A stretch of DNA of 64,000 nt from Nostoc sp. KVJ20 (GTDB lineage: Bacteria > Cyanobacteriota > Cyanobacteriia > Cyanobacteriales > Nostocaceae), in NCBI RefSeq assembly GCF_001712795.1, contig NZ_KV757658.1, positions 62,001 through 126,000 of the forward strand, written 5' to 3'. Position numbers and translations under genes: made by a program. Under the pieces are notes generated by a model. It worked only from the letters and a program-made list of their open reading frames with translations, was not told the origin of the DNA and did not search any database. This document shows positions 23,455 to 30,383 of this stretch, one piece after another; the stretch's first letter is position 1; every line of letters begins with the position of its first letter.

Positions 23455-24641
23455 AGCTCTATACCTCTATCAGTTGATTGCGTTATTGTTGAATCGATCG
23501 CAGTTTGAATTTGCTGCCATCTTGCTATATCCTCGTTTGTTATACCCCTGGCGGTTTCAATTTGATTACTTGCAAGAGTTAGTCGAATTAGCGTTAGCTT
23601 TTCATTGGTTCTGGCAACAGTTAAACTTTGCGTGGTGCTATTGAAGCTGATCTGGTAGTTACTACCTTCCAAGACAAATAGGTTTTCTTTTTCTGTGCGA
23701 ATGGATTGAGGATAGGCACTTGCTTGCTGTGCGAAGAACACTCTAGCTATGGGGGCAATTATAGTAGCGCGTTGCATCTGTTCTTGCTGTAATTGCTGAT
23801 AGTCCCATTTCCCAAGTTCTATGCCCAAATCCATTTTTACCAAACGTTCTGCTAAAATTGCCATTTCTATTGGGCCAACACCTCCAGGGACGGGCGTAAT
23901 GTTCTGGGGGATTCTGTAAGCACTGCGGTCTACATCGCCAGCAGCACCAGAAGCAGTAGGTGTAAAGCCACCATCGACAACCAAGCGATGAGAGGGGAGT
24001 ACATAGTCCGTGAAAATTCCTCGTCTTCCGGTGACTGATACTACAATGTCAGCTTCTTGAGTTCTAGTCAGGTCATCGCCGTCTTCCAAACAGAAACAGC
24101 TGATTCTACTTGCTTCTAAATATTTGATAACACCATTGCCCACAAAGCCACCTCCGCCGACAACTGCAACATTGGAATCTCTTTGTGCGTAGGATTCAAC
24201 AATTCTGGCGATTCCTTCAGCAGTAGCACAACTTTCAAATAAATTGTTGCTTTGTCTGCGGACGATATCTATATCTTTTTGTGGCTCTAATAGCCCAATT
24301 GAGCTTGTAAACTTAGCTGGAATTGGATATTGAACAATAGCAGCAGTGACTTGGGTGTTTTCGTTAATGGATTGAACAATGCCATCAAATTGCTCTACTG
24401 CGATATTGGGTGATAGCACAATATAATTGGGAGTAATGCCAATAGCGTTGAAAATAGCTACTTTTTGTTCTGCTGAGATTCTGGCTGCTTCATATCTAGC
24501 TCTTAATTCATTGCTGGCATTTTCTGAAGACTCAAATCTGATGATTGCTACTTCTTTTTGAGATGCTTGAAATATGGATTTGTATTTTTGACATTCTTGC
24601 TTTACGTGTTCTCGTATTAACTGTCCGTCTATGAGCGTCAT
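23451..24641 (-). CDS. FolD-like methylenetetrahydrofolate dehydrogenase/cyclohydrolase with extra C-terminal domain
   Basis: Residues about 1-290 follow FolD: VAIIRFESSENASN, QKVAIFNAIGI, TAAIVQYPIP with the conserved Gln, PQKDIDIVRRQSNN, a nucleotide loop VVGGGGFVGNGVIKYLE, and the signature PVPGGVGPIEMAIL (about 250-263). The region matching the catalytic Tyr-x3-Lys is diverged: the Lys fits QKVAIF, but the Tyr is not at its usual position. FolD proteins are normally about 285 residues; here about 100 more follow (ENLFVLEGSNYQISFNSTTQ, ARGITNEDIARWQQIQTAID). The divergence and the coupling to a glycosyltransferase suggest a pathway-specific enzyme. The housekeeping folD is presumably elsewhere. 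Confidence 0.75.
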   Translation of the reverse strand: MTLIDGQLIREHVKQECQKYKSIFQASQKEVAIIRFESSENASNELRARYEAARISAEQKVAIFNAIGITPNYIVLSPNIAVEQFDGIVQSINENTQVTAAIVQYPIPAKFTSSIGLLEPQKDIDIVRRQSNNLFESCATAEGIARIVESYAQRDSNVAVVGGGGFVGNGVIKYLEASRISCFCLEDGDDLTRTQEADIVVSVTGRRGIFTDYVLPSHRLVVDGGFTPTASGAAGDVDRSAYRIPQNITPVPGGVGPIEMAILAERLVKMDLGIELGKWDYQQLQQEQMQRATIIAPIARVFFAQQASAYPQSIRTEKENLFVLEGSNYQISFNSTTQSLTVARTNEKLTLIRLTLASNQIETARGITNEDIARWQQIQTAIDSTITQSTDRGIEL

Positions 24642-24719
24642 TTAATATGGCGTTAAATTTGATGAAGAAAATTGTCTGGTACAAACAATTTTCTGAATTT
24701 CTAATAGGATTTGTTGGAA

Positions 24720-24950
24720 TTAGGTAGGGCGTTTGGTGATTTCACCAACTTCTTGACCGTTGCAGGAAACCCAGTTAGTGACATAGCGTTCAGTATCATG
24801 GAAGCCACTAAATTCAATACTGTTATCAGAACACTTCTCTTGGAACCATTGTTGTGCTTCTTGTTCTGTATTGAATGTTCTAGCGGCGACTTCTTCTACT
24901 GGAATCTTCCAGTTTGTATTGCCATACAAATCGCAAACATAATGTGTCAT
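24720..24950 (-). CDS. Small hypothetical protein, 76 residues
   Basis: MTHYVCDLYGNTNWKIPVEE begins a small protein with W/C-rich short segments (EAQQWFQEKCSDNSIEF, TNWVSCNGQEVGEI). There are three cysteines but no classical zinc motif. It lies upstream of and co-directional with folD (78-bp gap), and divergent from the gene at 24986. An upstream SD (AAAGGAG, 24960-24966, read on the minus strand as CTCCTTT complement) is uncertain. The function is unknown. Confidence 0.5.
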   Translation of the reverse strand: MTHYVCDLYGNTNWKIPVEEVAARTFNTEQEAQQWFQEKCSDNSIEFSGFHDTERYVTNWVSCNGQEVGEITKRPT

Positions 24951-24985
24951 ATCTGTTACTCCTTTAACAATATTTAAAAACCACT

Positions 24986-25399
24986 ATGACAATTTTAAAT
25001 CAACAACAGCAGGCTGAATTAATTATCCAACAAGCTTGCAAGGAAAATTTTACTGATAGCGAGAAAGCTATTTACGATGACTTTATTCTGGAAGCGGGGG
25101 TAAAAAACCCATCCAAGATGACTGAGGCTACTGCTGATGCTTTGATTAGATACCTTAATGGCTGCGAAGCATCTAACGAGTTTATTGCTAATGTAGTAAA
25201 TCGCCTGGCGCAAGTTGCCCCTGCTCATATCATGACCAAGATTCTTTTTAGTGATAATGACGGCGATGGTGTGCCTTTATACGAGGAATTAAAACTTGGA
25301 ACAAAGGCTACCGAATTTGATACCTCTTTTGAAATAACGGCCGCAAGACAAAGGCAATATCAATTTTCTCCAACTCGGAATTGCGATATGGAGTTATAA
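24986..25399 (+). CDS. Hypothetical protein with an EF-hand-like calcium loop
   Basis: The 137-residue protein is soluble and helical (QQAELIIQQACKENFTDSE, ADALIRYLNGCEASNEFIAN). It contains FSDNDGDGVPLYEELKLG near residue 86. This loop has the DxDxDG...E spacing of EF-hand or dockerin-like calcium sites, without a second copy. No signal peptide is present. It is divergent from the small gene at 24720 and followed by a hairpin. It may respond to calcium, but that is inference from one motif. Confidence 0.6.
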   Translation: MTILNQQQQAELIIQQACKENFTDSEKAIYDDFILEAGVKNPSKMTEATADALIRYLNGCEASNEFIANVVNRLAQVAPAHIMTKILFSDNDGDGVPLYEELKLGTKATEFDTSFEITAARQRQYQFSPTRNCDMEL

Positions 25400-25404
25400 G
25401 TATA

Positions 25405-25450
25405 ACCCACTACTAAATAATCATCTGTAGTGGGTATGAGATTGTTATTC
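25405..25450 (+). terminator. Terminator-like hairpin after the EF-hand gene
   Basis: ACCCACTAC (25405-25413) pairs with GTAGTGGGT (25427-25435), with a 13-nt loop, six bases after the stop. A loose T-rich tract (GATTGTTATTCT) follows. The stem is good but the T-run is weak. Confidence 0.6.
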
Positions 25451-25484
25451 TATAAAACGACTGAAAATAGAAATTAACCAGTTG

Positions 25485-25550
25485 CTACACCGGCGTAGAC
25501 GCTTACTCTTAGCTCGAAGTAAGTGTCTCAGCGGCTTTCCTCAAACATCG
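25485..25550. repeat. Nostoc-type dispersed repeat fragment
   Basis: ACCGGCGTAGACGCTTACTC and CAGCGGCTTTCCTCAAACAT resemble the degenerate GTAGACGC...CAGCGGCT repeats scattered in Nostocales genomes. The remainder of 25451-25690, including a HIP1 octamer near 25645, holds no convincing gene. Confidence 0.45.
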
Positions 25551-25690
25551 CCATCTTTCCCATACTCAAAATTAACCTTCGGGATACTGGGTGTAAAAAA
25601 TGCGCTACTGTTAATCGTAAGCGCATTCCCGATCATGTACTGCGATCGCAATACTCCCAGCCCAAATAATCAGGCGATTCCCCTGTAAGT

Positions 25691-26536
25691 TTAACTTTGG
25701 AAAATTACCCCAGTGTCCTGATCTTCATCCCAAAACCACCAACCTTGGGATAGTTCAGAAAGAACGCGCATTAGTGCTAACTGTTGCTGTGTGATTTCCC
25801 CACCGCCGTAGCTGACGTTGCTAGTGCCATCCCATGATTTAAGAATTGATTCTAAATTGTATCCATTGCCCATAATCCAACTGGCGTAGAAGCAGTCTTT
25901 GGATATTTCTTCCATGATGGCTAGCAGTTCGAGTGCAGCATCAGGATTGGGTGATTTTAGGGCTTCGAGTGCAAGGCGGAGGTTTTCTTCCCTGTCTGCA
26001 AGAAACTCCGAAAAAGCTGCTCTATTTGATGGTAAATTCTCCTTTTCAAGTGTAATTAATTTTCCATTTACAATCTTGACTGGAGTTATATTTGAGTAGT
26101 CAGTTCGGTCATCTTCACTTGCCTTTACTTTCATAGCTAAAGGATGCCAATGGATGCGTTCAATTTTATTGGTCTGAGGATTTGTCCATGTCCAGAATAG
26201 TTTGTGAGATGCAGCACCCTTAACTGTCAGATAAGTTCTTTTATGTCGAATGGGATAGTCTACACCTTCTTCTTTTTTGGCTTGCAAAAAGGCTTCTATT
26301 GATAGATATTCTTCATTAAGGTATGCCATTTTACGTGGTGCTGTCGCATATGTATAACCCGATATGCTGCTGCTATCACCATCTTTCAAGACTACCAAAT
26401 TCCATTTGTCGTTTATTGGATTCTGTATCCAAAACTCAACTGATATTGTTTGTACAAACCGATCTAAAATTTGAACTACACAAGGATAGTAAAGTGTGAG
26501 TTGTTGGTTGCTATTAGTCATTACTATTCCATCCAT
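25691..26536 (-). CDS. Hypothetical protein, 281 residues
   Basis: The start may be the ATG at 26536 or the one at 26521. It overlaps the stop of the upstream gene at 26524, so the two are coupled. The protein is aromatic-rich and soluble. It contains AFLQAKKEEGVDYPIRHKR, LFWTWTNPQTNKIERIHWHP, a helical region (ADREENLRLALEALKSPNPD, AALELLAIMEEISKD) and a C-terminus GWWFWDEDQDTGVIF. No family is recognised. The pair with 26524-26979 may act together. Confidence 0.6.
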   Translation of the reverse strand: MDGIVMTNSNQQLTLYYPCVVQILDRFVQTISVEFWIQNPINDKWNLVVLKDGDSSSISGYTYATAPRKMAYLNEEYLSIEAFLQAKKEEGVDYPIRHKRTYLTVKGAASHKLFWTWTNPQTNKIERIHWHPLAMKVKASEDDRTDYSNITPVKIVNGKLITLEKENLPSNRAAFSEFLADREENLRLALEALKSPNPDAALELLAIMEEISKDCFYASWIMGNGYNLESILKSWDGTSNVSYGGGEITQQQLALMRVLSELSQGWWFWDEDQDTGVIFQS

Positions 26537-26979
26537 TCGATTGGGGATATGGTTTCCTTTTTGGCGGGAAGTATTTTGACTTCGTAGCCATAAAGAATTA
26601 ATTCATACAGAGTTTCTAATAGTTGCTTGGGTGATATACTGTCCCATTGCTTGCACTCTAAGATATGTTTCAATACCTGCTCTGGAGCATTAACTACCCA
26701 AAGACTGTGAATTTTTTTGTTCCTAAATCCCGCACATAATTGAACAATTGGTTGTAGCTCAACTGTTGTTTTTGGTATGTGAATAATTGCTGAACTTATA
26801 CGGATTGTTGGTTTTACTTCTAGATTTTTGGGTGGTAAAAAATCGGGGTCACTGTACCACTGTCCGTCGATTTGGTATGCAATCATTAGGTATGGCAATG
26901 CTTTAATCGCATTTATAGTTCCCCATCTTGCAGTTTGTCCTGCGTGAAACCAGATGTAAGAGCCGTTGTGTATTATCAT
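26524..26979 (-). CDS. Hypothetical protein, 151 residues
   Basis: The protein starts MIIHNGSYIWFHAGQTARWG and continues with beta-rich segments (TIRISSAIIHIPKTTVELQ) and a helical end (SPKQLLETLYELILYGYEVK). No family is recognised. It is the first gene of a two-gene unit; the next starts inside its last codons. A promoter should lie in the 363-bp spacer upstream. Confidence 0.58.
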   Translation of the reverse strand: MIIHNGSYIWFHAGQTARWGTINAIKALPYLMIAYQIDGQWYSDPDFLPPKNLEVKPTIRISSAIIHIPKTTVELQPIVQLCAGFRNKKIHSLWVVNAPEQVLKHILECKQWDSISPKQLLETLYELILYGYEVKILPAKKETISPIEWME

Positions 26980-27283
26980 GTACAGTCTTTATGATTTTGA
27001 CTTGAGGTTTTGCTTGCCTAGCTAGTTGATAATTTCGTCTATGGGAGAAAATCTAGCTCCATTTTCTAGCTAGAGAATGATTCGTATTTGTATGAACACT
27101 TAGTTAAAAATCGCCATTATTTAGCCATGTGCAGTCAACTTCATGCTTAGGTAAAATACTTTGGATTTTATTTTATTGATTGCTGAATTGCTCCTAACAA
27201 CTACCTTTACAAGGTGTGTAATAACTGTGGTGATTAATCTATGAACAGATTAATTTTTATTTAAAATATTCAATGATTTATTG
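26980..27283. other. Non-coding spacer
   Basis: No convincing gene is seen on either strand. It contains two small dyads: TCTAGCT...AGCTAGA near 27050-27073, and ATTAATCT...AGATTAAT near 27234-27253, the latter followed by TTTTATTT on the plus strand. The promoter of the gene at 26979 should lie in the left part. Confidence 0.5.
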
Positions 27284-27318
27284 AAAATAAAAAGTGCGCC
27301 ATTATAATTGATGACGCA
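27284..27318 (-). terminator. Rho-independent terminator of the HNH-like gene
   Basis: On the minus strand, TGCGTCAT and ATGGCGCA form an 8-bp RNA stem with one G-U pair (27311-27318 with 27295-27302), followed by CTTTTTATTTTC. It lies 25 bp after the stop at 27343. A second AT-rich dyad (AATTTTAT...ATAAAATT) precedes it. Confidence 0.7.
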
Positions 27319-27342
27319 ATTTTATTTTTAATAAAATTATGA

Positions 27343-28185
27343 TTATGCGTGGTGAAGGATAATATTTATTGCGTCTTGAGTGCTAATTTGATATTGTGTA
27401 GCAAGTTTATTCATATTGGCTTCACCATTTGCATGAGCTTTGACAATTGCGCGAATAATATTTGGTGAAACATTTATCTCACAATTTGTAACAACTGGTT
27501 TGGGTAAAGTTTGAGAAATGAACAATTCTTTTCTTCTTAAGAAATGTATTTGACGGTAATGCTCTTTTCTAGGTATCCATTGACAATTTCCGGGAGCAAA
27601 GTCACTCTCTAGATCAATACGTGCTATGACTGTTCCTTCGGGTGCTACTCCCATATCTTTTAAGAACTGGGTAAAGTTATCGCGCCAGGATGCATCAACT
27701 TCAATTCCGCACCCGCCATGATACTTGTACTGATGGTGGTTCTTGTTATAGCAGATGCGCTTGATGTGTAACCAGGAGTTATACTCGTGGCTTTTGCAGT
27801 GTCCGTGGACAGTTTTATCGCTCTTGAGGGTTTCGCGCTGCAAGCATCCGCAGCTTTGTGTAAGCCCTCTTTTTAAGCTATTTTTACTGATATACTTTTG
27901 GGTTCCGCAGCTGCATAAGGTAAGGAGTAGTAGTTCACCCCTTTTCCCCTTAACTTCTACATCGGATATAACTTTTAGTCTCCCGAAGTTTGCCCCAACT
28001 GGGATGGATTCTTTTCTTTTTTTACAACCACAATTAGTTGATCGACCATTAGTGAGGGTGTGACTGTAGACAAGTTTTTGGGTTCCACAATCACACTGGC
28101 ATAATACTTGCTTTCCTTGTTTATTTAGTACAATCCAACTACCGAATTTTTCACTTATATTAATTACTCGTTTTGTAGTCTCCAT
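27343..28185 (-). CDS. Phage-like zinc-ribbon / HNH-type homing-nuclease-like protein
   Basis: The 280-residue protein begins with two Cys-rich ribbon repeats (CQCDCGTQKLVYSHTLTNGR...NCGC and CSCGTQKYISKNSLKRG...SCGC). The central part HEYNSWLHIKRICYNKNHHQ, YHGGCGIEVDASWRDNFTQF, LKDMGVAPEGTVIARID and APGNCQWIPRKEHYRQ matches the common phage pattern 'Y..W..I..RC...Y..YGG.GI.V...W...F..F..DMG..P.G..I.RID....Y.P.NC.W'. That pattern marks an HNH/homing-type nuclease fold. A C-terminal helix-turn-helix-like segment (NMNKLATQYQISTQDAINII) may bind DNA. It is probably a mobile intron-type or plasmid accessory nuclease. Confidence 0.65.
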   Translation of the reverse strand: METTKRVINISEKFGSWIVLNKQGKQVLCQCDCGTQKLVYSHTLTNGRSTNCGCKKRKESIPVGANFGRLKVISDVEVKGKRGELLLLTLCSCGTQKYISKNSLKRGLTQSCGCLQRETLKSDKTVHGHCKSHEYNSWLHIKRICYNKNHHQYKYHGGCGIEVDASWRDNFTQFLKDMGVAPEGTVIARIDLESDFAPGNCQWIPRKEHYRQIHFLRRKELFISQTLPKPVVTNCEINVSPNIIRAIVKAHANGEANMNKLATQYQISTQDAINIILHHA

Positions 28186-28189
28186 AAAT

Positions 28190-28297
28190 TATTTTGGTGC
28201 TATTACTGCTGGGTTATATATTTAAAGGCTGACTAACATCCCACCGCCTAGTCCTTCTTGGATAAAAGTTGAACCTTGAACCTCGCGTGACTTCTAG
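28190..28297 (-). other. Possible IS605-type right end / guide-RNA scaffold remnant
   Basis: Downstream of the tnpB remnant on the minus strand, the sequence contains a small dyad TGACTAGAAGTCA (28289-28301) and a GC-richer tract ending near AAGGACTAGGCGGTGGGATG (28240-28259). TnpB elements encode their omega RNA across the gene end and the right end. The dyad fits such a structure, but no flanking target sequence or element boundary can be fixed by eye. Confidence 0.3.
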
Positions 28298-28975
28298 TCA
28301 TGCGATTCCTGCTTCAACGATCTCTGCCTGGAGTAATCCAGGACTTACAAGTTCTCGACAGGCGTTTAAAGCATTCGGCGCACCGACGGCTGCTGTCAAA
28401 ATTCTTAATCCTTCAGCCAAAATATTTAATGCTGCGTTTGTATCTCTCAAATTGTAATTATTACAACTAGGGCAAGACCATTCACGCAACTTTAAATCTT
28501 TAACCAATGGGTTAATGAAACCACAATGATTACAAGTCTGAGATGAAGGGTAAAATGTACTAACTTTCTGCACAATTCTGTCATGCCACTTAGCTTTATA
28601 TTCAAGCATAGCAACGAACTTAGACCAACTAGCATCATAAATACTCATGGCTAATTTGTGATTTTTAACCATGTTGGCAACTCGCAAATCTTCAATAAAG
28701 ATAATGCTGTTTTCCTTGATTAAGCGAGTCGAAAGTTTGTGCAGAAAGTCATCTCTCAGATTGGTAATGCGTTCGTAGGTACGAGCCAGCTTGGTTTTCG
28801 CTTTGACTCTATTACTACTACCTTTTACAGAGCGAGATAGCTTTTTATGTGCCTTGCGTAACTTCCTGTGGTGAGTCCTATAATATTTGGGATTATCTAC
28901 AACTTCACCCTTGCTAGTAACGTTGCTTCTAACAAAATCGCTCTTACCCAATACTGGATAGAAACCTAATTTCAT
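28298..28975 (-). pseudogene. tnpB: TnpB (IS200/IS605-family RNA-guided nuclease), 5'-truncated
   Basis: The 225-residue frame covers the C-terminal half of a TnpB: NPKYYRTHHRKLRKAHKKLS, RSVKGSSNRVKAKTKLA, the RuvC-II glutamate in IIFIEDLRVANMVKN, the zinc finger CNHCG...CPSCN, and RuvC-III RDTNAALNIL. Intact proteins are about 400 residues. The N-terminal DNA-binding part and the RuvC-I aspartate block (usually GIDLG...) are missing; the frame instead starts MKLGFYPVLGKSDFVRSNVT. It should be catalytically dead. No tnpA is nearby. It is most likely a decayed element, but a dead TnpB kept as a repressor cannot be excluded. Confidence 0.85.
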
Positions 28976-29014
28976 AGTACTTAAACGATCAAAAGTTGAT
29001 TTTAATTCGTTAAG

Positions 29015-29244
29015 TTAACCCTCTGCATAGAGAAGGCTAACTAGTAGATGTCTGTATTTATTTGCAATATTCAGAAAAGACTGCCGCCAACGCTTAGATA
29101 CTTTTGTCGCAAGAGTGCTAATAGCATTTGCTGGAATTTCTTCTGCTTCAGTTTCAAAAGCATATCAAAGTGAATCTTGGCGTGATACTTCATACCATCG
29201 AAGTGGATATTGAAACTAGGATTGAGTTGAAAGTCTTGAATCAT
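29015..29244 (-). pseudogene. Small frameshifted gene, unknown function
   Basis: From the ATG at 29244 the minus strand reads MIQDFQLNPSFNIHFDGMKY, then HAKIHFDM. After that the better-looking coding sequence continues in the next frame as AFETEAEEIPANAISTLATK, then VSKRWRQSFLNIANKYRHLL and VSLLYAEG with a stop at 29015. The whole span is 230 bp, one frame step away from a multiple of three. Restored, it would be about 76 residues. No family is recognised. It immediately follows the gene that begins at 30139. Confidence 0.5.
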
Positions 29245-29254
29245 ATTTTTATCC

Positions 29255-30139
29255 TTACTGGGGAAGATATAAACACTTATTTTGTTCTGCTAGCCTATTT
29301 ATGTGATAGTTATCAAGAATCATTTTCTTAAATTCTTCTCTTGTCGCTTGCAAGTCGCGGAATATTTTGTTAGTAGGATAGAAGAATACCGACTGTTGGC
29401 GGCTGTAAAACCAGACCAGTTGATTGATACTATAGGTATCATTGCTATCAAGCAGGACGTAACTAATTTGTTGGTAAAAATTCTCTAGAGAGAAGGGACG
29501 CTTTTTGGCAGTTGTTCGTACATCGATGAGAGTATTTCCAGCAATTATCTGGCAATCAGCACCTCCAAGATATTCACTTAAAGGGTATGAAGCATTGCAG
29601 GTAATATTTCCACTTACTTGATTAGCTACTGTTTGCCAGGTACGGGGTACAATACCGATGATTTGAGATGTATCTTGGATACTAGGAAGCCATTTTTTGA
29701 AGTATTCTGCTTCAAGCTGAAGGGATTTTTCTCCTTGTAGAAAAGGTTGAATAATCTCATGAATATTACGGCTACGAGCATAATTTTCTAATGCACCCAG
29801 TAGCATACATTTTAGAGCTTCTTCTTCAAGTGAATTTGAATTTGTAATGGAATAATCGAAGGCATATTCTATTTTGAGGGCTTTTGCTCCAACCTGAGCA
29901 AGACAATTAGTAAACCATGTTTGGTCTTCATAGATGCTTCCTAAATACTTGGCAAGTGCTTTGGCGATCGCACTTCCTACTAAGGGAAAATCTACTCCAT
30001 CAATCGGTCTGATAATTTCTTGATTTTCTAATAGCTGGTTATGGTTAGTAATCATCTTGATGACTGTCTTGTTGAGTCTAGAGTCAAACCATCTCCTGAT
30101 AGGTGAGTTTCTATTTTTTAATTCGGATGTTAAGCTCAC
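29255..30139 (-). CDS. Probable PD-(D/E)XK nuclease-like protein, 294 residues
   Basis: The helical first two thirds (DFPLVGSAIAKALAKYLGSI, EEEALKCMLLGALENYARSR) are followed by GGADCQIIAGNTLIDVRTTA, then FYQQISYVLLDSNDTYSIN and QLVWFYSRQQSVFFYPTNK. The order 'AD...LIDxR/K...QxxxYxLL....YsR' is typical of PD-(D/E)XK nucleases. Here the usual lysine is an arginine (IDVRTT), with KK just after. The start is a GTG at 30139. It could be a restriction or plasmid-defence enzyme; no partner is recognised. Confidence 0.6.
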   Translation of the reverse strand: MSLTSELKNRNSPIRRWFDSRLNKTVIKMITNHNQLLENQEIIRPIDGVDFPLVGSAIAKALAKYLGSIYEDQTWFTNCLAQVGAKALKIEYAFDYSITNSNSLEEEALKCMLLGALENYARSRNIHEIIQPFLQGEKSLQLEAEYFKKWLPSIQDTSQIIGIVPRTWQTVANQVSGNITCNASYPLSEYLGGADCQIIAGNTLIDVRTTAKKRPFSLENFYQQISYVLLDSNDTYSINQLVWFYSRQQSVFFYPTNKIFRDLQATREEFKKMILDNYHINRLAEQNKCLYLPQ

Positions 30140-30317
30140 TTTTTAGTTTTTTGTTTGAGATACTACATTGAGTATCTGCGTGAGCTTTACGTAGTAATTT
30201 TTGTTTTAATCGCGTTACTGATTTAAGTAAAGAGACTAATAATTCAAAATCAGTGAAAAGTTTATGAAGTAAGCTTTTTAAATTTCGTAACTCGTACAAA
30301 TTTGGATAAATTCTCAA
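30111..30317 (-). CDS. Possible small basic protein, 68 residues
   Basis: A TTG-started frame (RIYPNLYELRNLKSLLHKLF) is Lys/Leu rich and ends by overlapping the nuclease-like gene by 29 bp. It has no Met start and no clear Shine-Dalgarno sequence, so it may not be a gene. It is listed because the gap between 30140 and 30383 would otherwise be empty. Confidence 0.25.
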   Translation of the reverse strand: MRIYPNLYELRNLKSLLHKLFTDFELLVSLLKSVTRLKQKLLRKAHADTQCSISNKKLKSELNIRIKK

Positions 30318-30383
30318 CCAAAGTTTTTATATTGTCAATGCGACTTTGTAAACTTGGTATTAGACAACCTGGTAATAGCTAGT

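Noticed and set aside
24986..25399. Dockerin/cellulosome protein
   Set aside because: Only one calcium loop is present, with no signal peptide and no second dockerin repeat.
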